Positions 8,910 through 17,886 are shown, numbered from the stretch's first letter. The stretch: DNA of 64,000 bases from Virgibacillus oceani (GCF_014638995.1 NZ_BMFR01000001.1:372001-436000), one strand, 5' to 3'. Translations and numbers: made by a program. Notes: a model not told the origin generated them from the letters alone.

Positions 8910-10460
8910 ATGTATTTATCCGAGCAATATCTGATGTATAGAACAGCGCACTTGTTAGTGGAAAGGTACCAATTTGAAGTCTTGCATCTAAATGATAACG
9001 AAGGGGAAATATGGTTAGAAAAATTTGAAAATAGGACCTCGCATATTGTGAGACTGCTGCATAAAGGATTTGATTGGAAAAATCATTTGAAGAAAGATAT
9101 TGCATTGGTATTCCAAAAAACAAAAGCTATGACGCGTTATCTGCAAGGAAAAAATATCGAGATACATAATGTTTATATTTCATCGCATGCACCAGTGGAT
9201 GACTGGGAATCCTTAAAGAAACCAATGCTGTTGAATGAAAAAAATCCAATAAAAATGGGTGTTTATTACCTCGAAGAAAAGGAAGCCGAAAATGAAAGAG
9301 CAAGATTATTTAAATCATTGGATATTCCTATAATAAATGATACAGAAAATTTTACTGATACTGAAAAAGAGAAACAGATTAATAATAGTAAAGAGAAACT
9401 AATGAATGCATTAAATTTGAAGCAAAAAGAAGCTGAGACAGTATTTTCGTTTGGCAAACCTTTTCTGACATACTTACTTTTATTTATAAATATTGCTCTG
9501 TTTATTATGCTTGAAACGAAAGCCGGCGGAAGTCAATCCACAGAAAACCTGATAAACTTTGGTGCGAAATATAATCCAGCTATTATTGATGGTGAATGGT
9601 GGCGGATTATAACATCAATGTTTTTGCATATTGGACTAATACATTTATTTATGAACATGTTAGCCGTATATTACTTAGGGATTACAGCAGAACGAATTTA
9701 TGGATCATGGAGGTTCCTGGTTATTTATCTTTTAGCGGGAATTGGCGGGGGTCTTGCTAGCTTTGCTTTTACATTCAATGTATCGGCTGGAGCTTCGGGT
9801 GCATTATTTGGCTTATTTGGTGCGTTGCTTTATTTCGGACTTTTATATAAGAGAATATTTTCCCAAACAATGGGAAAAGGATTACTTATTTTAATTGCAA
9901 TTAATATAGTTTTTGGCTTTTCCTTCCCGCAAATTGATAATGGCGCGCATATTGGCGGATTAATAACTGGTTTTGCAGCTTCAGCAATTGTCGGTTTACC
10001 AAAAAAAAGAAGAGTAGCAACTCAATTGGGTGCGTTTATTTTATATGTTCTGATTATTGGTGGATTGAGTTTGTTTGGTGTACAGAATAACATCAATAGT
10101 GCAAACTACCAATTAATCAAAATTGATGAAATGTTACAACAAGAAAATTACGAGGAAATAATTAATAGTGCGACAAAAGGTCTTGAACATCCAGGAGAAC
10201 TGGAGGGACGACTATTATTTCAACGATCATACGCATATATTGAGCTGGGCAAGGCGGAATTGGCGACAAAAGACCTTGAACGAGTGGTTAAATTGGAAGA
10301 TATGCCTGAAGCCTACTATAATCTAGCAATATTGTATTCGGAACGCGGTGATGAACAGCTGGCAGCAGAAGCAGCAGAGAAGGCATACGAATTAAAACCG
10401 AACGATGAGGATTACATTCGTTTTTACGAGCATATCACTGGCGAAAAGCTAAGCAATTAA
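8910..10460 (+). CDS. gluP: Rhomboid intramembrane serine protease GluP
   Basis: Membrane protease cutting substrates within the bilayer. 516 residues: a soluble N-terminal domain (about 1-175), a six-or-seven-helix rhomboid core (about 183-390), and a C-terminal TPR-like helical region (about 405-510). The catalytic dyad is visible as Ser296 in G-A-S-G and His347 in G-A-H-I-G-G, with the conserved H-x-x-x-N (H-L-F-M-N) in the second core helix. B. subtilis YqgP/GluP has the same three-part layout and has been linked to glucose export and MgtE turnover. AGGGAGG lies before the ATG. Confidence 0.95.
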   Translation: MYLSEQYLMYRTAHLLVERYQFEVLHLNDNEGEIWLEKFENRTSHIVRLLHKGFDWKNHLKKDIALVFQKTKAMTRYLQGKNIEIHNVYISSHAPVDDWESLKKPMLLNEKNPIKMGVYYLEEKEAENERARLFKSLDIPIINDTENFTDTEKEKQINNSKEKLMNALNLKQKEAETVFSFGKPFLTYLLLFINIALFIMLETKAGGSQSTENLINFGAKYNPAIIDGEWWRIITSMFLHIGLIHLFMNMLAVYYLGITAERIYGSWRFLVIYLLAGIGGGLASFAFTFNVSAGASGALFGLFGALLYFGLLYKRIFSQTMGKGLLILIAINIVFGFSFPQIDNGAHIGGLITGFAASAIVGLPKKRRVATQLGAFILYVLIIGGLSLFGVQNNINSANYQLIKIDEMLQQENYEEIINSATKGLEHPGELEGRLLFQRSYAYIELGKAELATKDLERVVKLEDMPEAYYNLAILYSERGDEQLAAEAAEKAYELKPNDEDYIRFYEHITGEKLSN

Positions 10461-10464
10461 ACGT

Positions 10465-10499
10465 GAGGTCTGTCTTTGTTTTCGATGGAGACAGACTTC
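10465..10499. terminator. Hairpin between convergent gluP and the next gene
   Basis: GAGGTCTGTCT (10465-10475) pairs with AGACAGACTTC (10489-10499, one wobble). T-rich on the plus side only after a few bases, so a moderate terminator call. Confidence 0.6.
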
Positions 10500-11349
10500 A
10501 ATATTTTTGTATGAGTCTCTCTTTTTTGCCATTAACTTCATACAAAACAAATAAATGTGTACTTTTTTTATCGAATAAAACAATCGGAATATAACTTGAT
10601 AGTTTATTATCAGAAGGTGATGTTGCAGGAAGAATATAATTTTTATACAGTCCTTCCCATAATTGACCGATGATCTGGTCTGTTTGCACTAAGGTCATAT
10701 TAGGCAGATTTTCCTCGTTATATTTGTACAGACTAGTTAATGGTACTGAGATATAATCTTCTTTATTAATATCAAAGTAATTCATAAGCCTATTCCAATG
10801 ATAAAGTAATTGCTGTTTTGTTGTCAGGTCTAATAAATTTTTCCATTCGTTTTCAAATTCGCCCTTTGGTTCTTTAAATGACTCAAGCGGTGTGGTAGGT
10901 GAGTCAATTACATATAATTCATCATATGACATTTGGTGAATACTTTTAATTTTGTCATCGGGATAATGAATTTCTCCATGATGGAAAGAAATTGCCTGAA
11001 AGTATCCACTGTCCTCATTAGTAAGTTTTTGATTCAATTGAATAATATCTTCGTTTTGCCTCCATTTGCTTAATACTCCTTTTAGTCTTCCATTATCAAA
11101 CAATAAAGAAGCATCCTGTCTTAAATAAACTTTTTTGTCGCTTTTGGAATTACTAGTCCAAGAAATATCATAGGAATTATTGTCTTGCTGCGAATAGAAT
11201 TCAATGGATGTATGTGAATCTTCAAATGTTGTTTCCTGGTCAATAGGAAAATAAGTTATAGCGGGAAGAGAACTTAATCTTCCTATATATAAAAATCCAG
11301 CCAGTATTATAAATGAGATGAGTATACAAATGAATGTCCATTTATTCAT
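10498..11349 (-). CDS. Uncharacterised membrane-anchored or secreted protein
   Basis: 283 residues, not recognised. One N-terminal hydrophobic segment (about 5-22), no lipobox cysteine, then a polar, presumably extracytoplasmic domain rich in Tyr, Asn and Trp with no motif I can name. It sits convergent to gluP and divergent from the spoVAF homologue, in the place where B. subtilis has glcK and others further on. The low Cys content and lack of further membrane segments fit a surface-anchored role. Only coding likelihood and topology are supported. Confidence 0.75.
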   Translation of the reverse strand: MNKWTFICILISFIILAGFLYIGRLSSLPAITYFPIDQETTFEDSHTSIEFYSQQDNNSYDISWTSNSKSDKKVYLRQDASLLFDNGRLKGVLSKWRQNEDIIQLNQKLTNEDSGYFQAISFHHGEIHYPDDKIKSIHQMSYDELYVIDSPTTPLESFKEPKGEFENEWKNLLDLTTKQQLLYHWNRLMNYFDINKEDYISVPLTSLYKYNEENLPNMTLVQTDQIIGQLWEGLYKNYILPATSPSDNKLSSYIPIVLFDKKSTHLFVLYEVNGKKERLIQKY

Positions 11350-11586
11350 GATAATTACATCCTTTTTAATTACTTGTTTATTTAAGATTTATGTTAACAG
11401 ACAAGTCTTTATGAATAGATTTGATGCAGACAGTACAAACTATTTTAAGAAAAAATCCAAACATCCGTTTGAAGCGGGGATGCACTGTTGTGTTGTATTG
11501 CTCAGCTGCCTAAGGATACTTTGCAAGTGCTTATTGTATTTTTCATTTCCTTGCTTTATAAAAAGTCAAAACAACAGGTGATGTTT

Positions 11587-13044
11587 ATGAATAAAGAAAA
11601 ACAACCTTTATTTTCCTCCTACGATGAAAATGTTGAATACATGAAAGACAGACTAGCTGTTGATAAAAGTTTTGATGTTATTAATTTAGATTTAGAATAT
11701 GCTGGCCGTAAAATGGCAATGTTTATGATTGATGGTTTTGCAAAAGATGAAATTATGCATTTTATTATGAAGCTGCTCGCAAAACTGGAACCAGAACAAT
11801 TGGAACCAGATCCGTTAACAAAATTATTTAAAACCTATATACCGTACATTGAAATTGGAAAACAAACTGATTTGATAAAGGCATCCGATCAGGTCCTTGC
11901 TGGTCCAGTGGCATTGCTGGTTGAAGGAACCGACGCAATACTAATGATAGATGCAAGAACCTATCCAGTTCGTTCACCGGCAGAACCAGATCTGGAACGG
12001 GTAGTGCGCGGTTCAAGGGATGGCTATGTTGAAACAATTGTTTTCAATACAGCATTAACCCGAAGACGGGTCCGTGATCGTTCATTACGGATGGAATATA
12101 TTCAGGTAGGAAGAAGATCTGAAACAGATGTCTGTTTATGTTATTTAGAAGACATTGCAGAACCGGATCGTGTAGCTGAATTAAAAGATGTATTAAAGAG
12201 AATTGATACAGATGGACTTCCAATGGCCGAAAAGACGATTGAAGAATTCATTAGTGGCAGACATTGGAATCCTTATCCTACTGTTCGGTATACGGAAAGG
12301 CCAGATACGGCAGCTGCGCATATATATGAAGGACACGTTTTGATAATAATTGATGGATCACCTAGTGTTATGATAACACCGGCAACATACTGGCATCATT
12401 TACAGCATGCTGAGGAATATCGCCAAAAGCCATTAGTAGGCGCATACTTACGATTAGTCCGTTTCATTGCAGTTATGGTCTCTATTTTTATTTTGCCGCT
12501 GTATTATTTGTTTTCTACAAATCCAGAATTATTGCCACAAGGATTACATTTTATTGGCCCTGCCGAGGCGGGGTTAATTCCGTTAATTGTTCAATTTTTA
12601 ATTGCAGAGATAGGTATAGATGTCCTCAGGATGGCAGCTATTCATACGCCAACTTCCTTGGCAACAGCATTAGGGTTAGTTGCGGCAATTTTAATTGGAC
12701 AGGTTGCGGTAGAGGTAGGTTTATTCTCAAATGAAGTTGTTTTATATTTATCGGTTGCAGCAATAGGAACATTTGCTACACCTAGTTATGAGCTAAGTTT
12801 AGCGAATCGGATTGTTCGAATAATGTTACTGGTGGTAACTGCTTCGTTTGGGGTTATAGGATATGTTGCTGGTATTACGTTTTGGATTTTATATTTGACA
12901 AGAATGACTTCTTATAACACAGCATATTTCTGGCCATTTATGCCATTCTCGTTTCGGGCGTTTCGTGATATACTTATTCGTTCTCCGATTCCACTCAAAA
13001 ACAGACGCCCGGCATTTTTACATCCTCAGGACCCAGATCGCTAA
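11587..13044 (+). CDS. spoVAF: Stage V sporulation protein AF homologue (GerA family)
   Basis: Member of the GerA/SpoVAF germinant-receptor A-subunit family, which sits in the inner spore membrane; SpoVAF belongs to the spoVA complex involved in dipicolinic acid movement and germination. It has a soluble N-terminal half (about 1-290), then four or five membrane segments, with the family signature around P-L-V-G-A-Y-L-R-L-V-R, S-L-A-T-A-L-G-L-V-A and F-A-T-P-S-Y-E-L. Start at ATG 11587 after AGGTG; ATG 11581 and a longer frame from 11488 are alternatives. No other spoVA gene is in the window, so this copy stands apart from an spoVA operon. Confidence 0.88.
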   Translation: MNKEKQPLFSSYDENVEYMKDRLAVDKSFDVINLDLEYAGRKMAMFMIDGFAKDEIMHFIMKLLAKLEPEQLEPDPLTKLFKTYIPYIEIGKQTDLIKASDQVLAGPVALLVEGTDAILMIDARTYPVRSPAEPDLERVVRGSRDGYVETIVFNTALTRRRVRDRSLRMEYIQVGRRSETDVCLCYLEDIAEPDRVAELKDVLKRIDTDGLPMAEKTIEEFISGRHWNPYPTVRYTERPDTAAAHIYEGHVLIIIDGSPSVMITPATYWHHLQHAEEYRQKPLVGAYLRLVRFIAVMVSIFILPLYYLFSTNPELLPQGLHFIGPAEAGLIPLIVQFLIAEIGIDVLRMAAIHTPTSLATALGLVAAILIGQVAVEVGLFSNEVVLYLSVAAIGTFATPSYELSLANRIVRIMLLVVTASFGVIGYVAGITFWILYLTRMTSYNTAYFWPFMPFSFRAFRDILIRSPIPLKNRRPAFLHPQDPDR

Positions 13045-13061
13045 GGCGATCTGGGTTCCAT
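13031..13061 (+). terminator. Hairpin terminator overlapping the spoVAF stop
   Basis: An 11-bp perfect stem (13031-13041 with 13046-13056) puts the TAA stop in its 4-nt loop; the T-tract behind it is interrupted. Confidence 0.65.
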
Positions 13062-13126
13062 ATTTTAGGCTAAATGATTATTCCCATAATGAATTATATT
13101 TGATATAATTAAATTTGGTGATTCTT

Positions 13127-13327
13127 ATGAATACAGTTTATGATATCCAACAATTACTAAAAAAATTTGGAACATTTATTTATATTGGTGATCGGATGGC
13201 TGAATTAGAATTAATGGAAATGGAATTAAAGGAATTATACGATTCACAATTCATACGCCGAGAGGAATATACAAAAGCAATACTGATCTTAAGGAAAGAG
13301 GCAGCACAATTGCGTGATAACCAATAG
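13127..13327 (+). CDS. yqgQ: YqgQ family small protein (DUF910)
   Basis: 66 residues, helical, with the family pattern Y-D-I-Q-Q-L-L-K-K-F-G near the N-terminus and an E/L-rich helix pair behind it. ATG 13127 is preferred over TTG 13115 because the GGTGAT Shine-Dalgarno lies between them. A TATAAT at 13104-13109 may be its -10. In B. subtilis yqgQ precedes glcK; here glcK is absent and the LtaS-type gene comes next. Function unknown. Confidence 0.85.
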   Translation: MNTVYDIQQLLKKFGTFIYIGDRMAELELMEMELKELYDSQFIRREEYTKAILILRKEAAQLRDNQ

Positions 13328-13594
13328 GCAAAATCCAATTAGAATAAATAAGCATAAAAATAAAAGTCTTTCATACATATCATTTAGTATATGTAAATGC
13401 ATCTTTAAATAGATATTAAAAAAATAACAGGATTATCTGAAACTTTTATCCATGTAAATTCGTCTTATAGAGTAGTTTACTAATCTGCTTGTTTCAAAGT
13501 AACTTAAAAAGGGAAACAAGAAATAATGGTAATAAATAATGGTAATGAAAAGAAAATTTTGAATTAAAACATGTTTTTATGTTAGGAGGAACGA

Positions 13595-15481
13595 ATGATG
13601 AACATAAAACGGGCTAAAATTCCATTATATATAATAGCAACTTTGTTGTTTGGCGTAAAAACATATATTATTTATCGCTTTATGTTTAGCATTGAATTGG
13701 ATAATTCCATGCAAGAATTAATACTGTTTATTAATCCATTCGTGTCGGCGTTTTTAGTTTTTGCCTTAAGTGTCTGGTTTAAGAAACAATCACGACAAAT
13801 GAAATTTTTACGATATACCGCGTTAATTGGGACAATCATCTTATATTTCAATCTAGTATTCTATCGTTCATTTACAGACTTTATAACGATTCCACAATTA
13901 TTTCAAGCAAGCAACATGGGGGATTTGGGATCAAGTATACTGACGCTGATAAAGGTTTATGACATATTGCTATTTGCCGATGTGGCAATAATTTGGTATT
14001 TAAGTAAGAAAAAACAGGATGCAATGACTGTCAGTTACCCAAGAAGTGGTAAATTTTTCGCGCTTGCAATGTCGTTTGTTTTAATTGCAGGTAATTTTTT
14101 CTTGGCTGAAATGGAGAGACCGCAGCTTTTCACCCGTGCTTTTGACAGAGAATATCTTGTGAAAAATATTGGATTATTCAATTATCATATTTATGATATA
14201 GCTGTACATTCAAAAGTTAAAACACAACGCGTATTTGCAGATGGAACTGAATTACCGGAGATTAAAGAATATATCGATGGAATTCAAAGTAAGGAAAAGT
14301 CAGAACTGTTTGGTGCAGCAGAAGGCAAGAACGTCATTTTTATTTCTGCTGAATCCCTTCAAAGCTTTCCTATCAATAACGAGGTGAATGGTGAAGAAAT
14401 AACGCCATTTTTAAATAGTCTGACCAAAGATGATGATACATTTTACTTTGAAAATTTCTATCATCAAACCATGCAGGGAAAAACATCCGATTCCGAGTTT
14501 TTAACAGCTAATTCACTTTATCCATTGTCTAGAGGTGCTGTGTTTTTTACGCATGGTCAAAATGAATACCATGCACTGCCGGAAATGTTAAATGAAGAAG
14601 GGTATTATACAGCTTCTTTTCATGCGAATAATAAAAGCTTTTGGAATAGAGATCAGATGTATGAAAGCTTAGGATTTGATCATTTTTATGGGGAAGAAGC
14701 ATACGAAGTGACAAAAGAAAATTCAATTGGATGGGGATTGAAGGATAAACCGTTTTTCGAGCAATCGATTAAATATCTGCAAACAATTGAACAGCCATTT
14801 TACACGAAGTTTATTACCTTGACCAATCATTTTCCATTTGAATTAAGTGAAGAAGATCGTTCGATTGAACCATATGATTCTAATTCAAATACGCTGAATA
14901 ATTATTTTCCAACTGTAAGGTATATGGATGAATCAATTGAACAGTTCTTTAACCAGTTAAAAGAATCTGGTATATATGAGGATTCCATTATTGTAATTAT
15001 GGGTGATCACTATGGAATTAGTGAAAATCATAATAAAGCAATGAGTAGTTATCTAGGAAAGGAAGAAATAACTCCATATGACCATATACAATTACAACGG
15101 GTTCCTTTCTTTGTTCACATTCCAGGAAGCGGTAAGGGTAAGGTAATGTCAGAAGTAGCAGGACAAATTGATATTAAACCGACTTTATTGCATTTACTTG
15201 GGGTTGATACTACTGATGATATTTATTTTGGAAATGATTTATTTTCAGATGATCGTAAAGGCTATGTTGCTTTAAGAAATGGTGACTATATCAGCGATAA
15301 ATATATTTCTACAAGTGGTATTTGCTATAACCGTGAGACAGGGGAGCCAGTAGTAGAAAACGCTGAAAATGAAAAACCATGTGCACCAATTGAGGAAAAG
15401 GTGGCACAAGAACTTGGATATTCAGATGATCTTATATATGGTGATCTTTTCCGCTTTGTTGATTTTAATAAAATTAAATAA
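13595..15481 (+). CDS. yqgS: LTA synthase family protein (LtaS/YqgS type)
   Basis: Polymerises glycerol-phosphate units from phosphatidylglycerol into lipoteichoic acid on the outer membrane face. Five N-terminal membrane segments (about residues 8-170), then an extracellular sulfatase-like domain. The catalytic threonine is Thr297 in M-Q-G-K-T-S-D-S-E-F; metal-site elements include I-S-A-E-S-L-Q and V-I-M-G-D-H-Y-G. Length 628 is usual for LtaS. AGGAGG lies before the double ATG. The position after yqgQ matches B. subtilis yqgS, one of several LtaS paralogues there; whether this is the main synthase cannot be told from the window. Confidence 0.95.
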   Translation: MMNIKRAKIPLYIIATLLFGVKTYIIYRFMFSIELDNSMQELILFINPFVSAFLVFALSVWFKKQSRQMKFLRYTALIGTIILYFNLVFYRSFTDFITIPQLFQASNMGDLGSSILTLIKVYDILLFADVAIIWYLSKKKQDAMTVSYPRSGKFFALAMSFVLIAGNFFLAEMERPQLFTRAFDREYLVKNIGLFNYHIYDIAVHSKVKTQRVFADGTELPEIKEYIDGIQSKEKSELFGAAEGKNVIFISAESLQSFPINNEVNGEEITPFLNSLTKDDDTFYFENFYHQTMQGKTSDSEFLTANSLYPLSRGAVFFTHGQNEYHALPEMLNEEGYYTASFHANNKSFWNRDQMYESLGFDHFYGEEAYEVTKENSIGWGLKDKPFFEQSIKYLQTIEQPFYTKFITLTNHFPFELSEEDRSIEPYDSNSNTLNNYFPTVRYMDESIEQFFNQLKESGIYEDSIIVIMGDHYGISENHNKAMSSYLGKEEITPYDHIQLQRVPFFVHIPGSGKGKVMSEVAGQIDIKPTLLHLLGVDTTDDIYFGNDLFSDDRKGYVALRNGDYISDKYISTSGICYNRETGEPVVENAENEKPCAPIEEKVAQELGYSDDLIYGDLFRFVDFNKIK

Positions 15482-15485
15482 AATG

Positions 15486-15523
15486 AAGAGGCTGATTCAA
15501 TTTCGAATCAGCCTCTTTCTTTG
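15486..15523 (+). terminator. Terminator after the LtaS-type gene
   Basis: 13-bp perfect stem (15486-15498 with 15505-15517) and a T-rich tail. Confidence 0.9.
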
Positions 15524-15541
15524 TTCTAAGTATGTTTTAGA

Positions 15542-15712
15542 TCAACCAGTGATTTCGTATATAAGGGTAGCAATGGAGAAAAATCCAAATGCCAATGCAG
15601 AAACAGCTGAAAAACCTAATGCAAACATATTTTTTAATTTAATTTGACGAATTACAGAAACCGCAGATAATAATGCAACAATTAGTAATAAACATGCTAA
15701 TACTATTCTCAT
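15542..15712 (-). CDS. Small membrane protein, DUF2759-like (YqgW position)
   Basis: A 56-residue frame starting M-R-I-V-L-A-C-L-L-L and ending L-I-Y-E-I-T-G, with two hydrophobic segments (about 2-20 and 30-51) around a basic turn R-Q-I-K-L-K-N. An AAGGAGG ribosome-binding site lies 8 bp before the ATG, which strongly supports translation. It fits the DUF2759 family by size and pattern and lies next to yqgX as B. subtilis yqgW does. Function unknown. Confidence 0.78.
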   Translation of the reverse strand: MRIVLACLLLIVALLSAVSVIRQIKLKNMFALGFSAVSALAFGFFSIATLIYEITG

Positions 15713-15882
15713 TCTCTTATTTCCTCCTTACCGTATTCCACTGTTGATATAGGAATTGCATTTATATTATTATGTAACTAAACATTACTATTTATTATTT
15801 TATAGCATTATAATGGTTTTGTCGAGCATGTTCAATAGGGATTTTGCAACAATTTATAAATGCAAAATAAGGGGAGATTTAA

Positions 15883-16506
15883 TTGAAAATAAAAGGTATT
15901 TCAGCAGGTCCATTAGGAACAAATTGCTATATCGTATATGATGATAGGAATGCAGTTATAATTGATCCTGGTGGTGATGCAGAAAAAATAAAGTTATTTA
16001 TAGAAAGGGAACAGATTAAACCGCATGCGATTTTATTAACCCATGCCCATTTTGATCACATTGGTGCTGTAGAGTTATTACGAACTCACTTTAAAATAAA
16101 TGTATATTTGCACGAAAATGAAATGGATTGGTTAACGGATCCTATGTTAAATGGGTCAAAATTATTTTTGGAAGAGCCTATTGTAATTCAGAAAGCTGAT
16201 CATTTACTAAAGCCTGGGGAGTTAAGGATATCTGGTTTTAATTTTGAAGTAGTTCACACTCCAGGGCATTCACCTGGAAGTGTCAGTATTATTGCACATG
16301 ATGCATCGTACATTATAGGTGGTGACGTTTTATTTCATCATGGAATTGGAAGGACCGATTTACCAGGTGGAGACATGCAGCAGTTAATAACAAGCATACA
16401 TAAGGAATTTTATAGCCTTGACGATAACTACATTGTATATCCCGGGCACGGTGCTGAAACATCAATAGGGGAGGAGAAAAAAAATAATCCATTCGTAAAA
16501 CAATAA
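15883..16506 (+). CDS. yqgX: Metallo-beta-lactamase fold hydrolase YqgX
   Basis: Glyoxalase-II-like hydrolase of 207 residues. The dinuclear metal site is seen in T-H-A-H-F-D-H-I-G (about residues 54-62), then H-T-P-G-H-S-P-G-S-V, G-G-D-V-L-F and Y-P-G-H-G. N-terminal G-P-L-G-T-N-C-Y is characteristic of the subgroup. The TTG start is set by GGGGAG 7 bp upstream. Members have been proposed to act on S-lactoyl-type thiol esters (hydroxyacylglutathione or bacillithiol adducts); the substrate is not shown by sequence. Confidence 0.93.
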   Translation: MKIKGISAGPLGTNCYIVYDDRNAVIIDPGGDAEKIKLFIEREQIKPHAILLTHAHFDHIGAVELLRTHFKINVYLHENEMDWLTDPMLNGSKLFLEEPIVIQKADHLLKPGELRISGFNFEVVHTPGHSPGSVSIIAHDASYIIGGDVLFHHGIGRTDLPGGDMQQLITSIHKEFYSLDDNYIVYPGHGAETSIGEEKKNNPFVKQ

Positions 16507-16673
16507 CATGGTATAAATTGCGATTTCTAAATTTAGATGTGTCGATTAGACTCAAGTGTAAAAGTTAAAGCACTTTATGTTTGGGGATGTGGTAGTTTGT
16601 CATAATTTTTAGAAACAGAATTGCACATGACTGACCAGTTGTTTATCTAATCTACCCAAGGAATTTTAAACAA

Positions 16674-16757
16674 TAAAAAAACCCTTCTTTATAAAGAAGG
16701 GTTTTAGGGGGGATGTGCTCTGCTCTTTTGTTGGTTAGGGATAAAAGTTAAGCTACT
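16674..16757 (-). ncRNA. Candidate small RNA with C-rich single-stranded stretches
   Basis: On the minus strand a consensus promoter (next entry) is followed after about 80 bases by a perfect self-complementary hairpin (16678-16704) and seven T. The predicted transcript holds no start codon with a ribosome-binding site. It contains C-rich stretches (ATCCCTAACC and a run of six C just before the terminator) of the sort that pair with Shine-Dalgarno sequences in Gram-positive sRNAs such as FsrA or RsaE/RoxS. It does not read as a known one to me. It is insulated from yqgY by a second terminator. Confidence 0.6.
16677..16706 (-). terminator. Terminator of the candidate sRNA
   Basis: Palindromic AAAACCCTTCTTTA/TAAAGAAGGGTTTT hairpin. 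T-run is 7 on the minus strand and only 4 on the plus strand, so it mainly serves the minus-strand transcript but can also end yqgX. Confidence 0.9.
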
Positions 16758-16763
16758 ACTATA

Positions 16764-16792
16764 ACTATAAATGCATATTAAGAACATGTCAA
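16764..16792 (-). promoter_or_regulatory. Consensus sigma-A promoter of the candidate sRNA
   Basis: On the minus strand TTGACA (16792-16787), exactly 17 bp, TATAGT (16769-16764). This is one of the closest consensus matches in the window, yet no coding gene lies downstream before the terminator. Confidence 0.75.
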
Positions 16793-16801
16793 TAGAAAAA
16801 T

Positions 16802-16846
16802 AAAAAAACCCTGCATAAAAAAATATTATGTAAGCAGGGTTTTTTG
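16802..16846. terminator. Terminator after yqgY
   Basis: AAAAAACCCTGC/GCAGGGTTTTTT stem with a long A/T loop, T-run on both strands. Confidence 0.85.
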
Positions 16847-16860
16847 TTGCGCTTTTCGGC

Positions 16861-17100
16861 TTATTCAAAGCCAGGAACAAGTATAAAGTTTGAATACCAT
16901 GTAAAACCGACCATAAATACTGTTAAATAAGCTCCGAATAAGTACATATACATGCGCTCAGATAATTTTAAATAACTTACTGTAAGGAAAAAAGCTGTTT
17001 GAACTAGGAATAATAATGCCGTCTTTTGCATGTCGCCAATAAAAAACATTACTGTAAAAATCCCTGTCCAAAAAGCAAGCACTCGAAACATTCGATCCAT
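16861..17100 (-). CDS. yqgY: DUF2626 small membrane protein YqgY
   Basis: 79 residues, starting M-D-R-M-F-R-V-L-A-F-W-T-G, with three hydrophobic segments (about 5-25, 30-50, 55-75). The start at 17100 is set by the GGAGGGG just before it; a longer frame to 17142 has no ribosome-binding site. This is the DUF2626 family found at the same spot in B. subtilis (yqgY). Function unknown. Confidence 0.88.
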   Translation of the reverse strand: MDRMFRVLAFWTGIFTVMFFIGDMQKTALLFLVQTAFFLTVSYLKLSERMYMYLFGAYLTVFMVGFTWYSNFILVPGFE

Positions 17101-17184
17101 GCTTTCCCCCTCCTTCTTGGTAACCTTATCATTTCTTATCATTGTTATTATAAACGAGGAAATGAATATTGTAAATGAATCTTG

Positions 17185-17886
17185 CTAAACAATTGAAAGT
17201 TTTGCCACATACGTACAACTTTCACATCCTTGAAACATGTTTTCTTCCTCAATTAATTCCACATCATTAAAAAGAGCCTCAAACATTCCTTTTAAGAAGT
17301 AATTATGCATCTCGCAAATTGTTTTGTGATTGTGGCTGGCAACTTCTTTAAACGGGCAATTGTTAATGCAAAACGTAATACTATTTGATTCCTGATTATA
17401 GGTGAAATTAGGATACATGCCTAACATATGTCCTGCATTTTCCAACAGGTGTATTTTCTTATCAACTGTTAGATCTTCGTTGGAATAATGTACAGTCTGC
17501 AAACGTTCGATTACCTTTAAACCATATTTTCTTCCGGTATTGTATAATGCATGTTTGCCGGCTTCCCCAAGTTCACTGAAAGATTCAATGGCTATTGATG
17601 AAAGCAGTTTATAGTCACGATGTGGAAAACTTAACTCAATAACTTCATCGGAAAGTTTATAAAGTCTGCTTGGTCTTCCGCCTTTTCCAGTCTTTTTCGG
17701 GTAGGAAACGATCATACTTACGTCTTCCAGCTTTGATAGATGAAGTCTTGCCACATTTGGATGAATCTCAAATTGCTTTGCTATTTCACTAACATTTACT
17801 TCCTGATTCTGTTTAACAATGTATTGATAAATATTAAATCTAGTCGGATCACCTAAAACACTTGAGATTTGTAATGCTTTTTCCAA
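17185..17886 (-). CDS. Winged-helix transcriptional regulator with cysteine-rich C-terminal domain
   Basis: 233 residues. The first 80 form an ArsR/DeoR-like winged helix: L-G-D-P-T-R-F-N-I, then V-S-E-I-A-K-Q-F, H-P-N-V-A-R-L-H-L-S-K-L-E and a wing G-K-G-G-R-P-S-R-L-Y. The C-terminal half holds five or more cysteines, in C-I-N-N-C-P-F, T-I-C-E-M-H and G-C-E-S-C-T-Y. This pattern suggests an Fe-S cluster or metal, as in SufR-like regulators; that is inference. TTG start behind GAGGTGGG. A palindrome covers its promoter. Targets unknown; the neighbouring comG operon is on the same strand but separate. Confidence 0.85.
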   Translation of the reverse strand: MEKALQISSVLGDPTRFNIYQYIVKQNQEVNVSEIAKQFEIHPNVARLHLSKLEDVSMIVSYPKKTGKGGRPSRLYKLSDEVIELSFPHRDYKLLSSIAIESFSELGEAGKHALYNTGRKYGLKVIERLQTVHYSNEDLTVDKKIHLLENAGHMLGMYPNFTYNQESNSITFCINNCPFKEVASHNHKTICEMHNYFLKGMFEALFNDVELIEEENMFQGCESCTYVAKLSIV

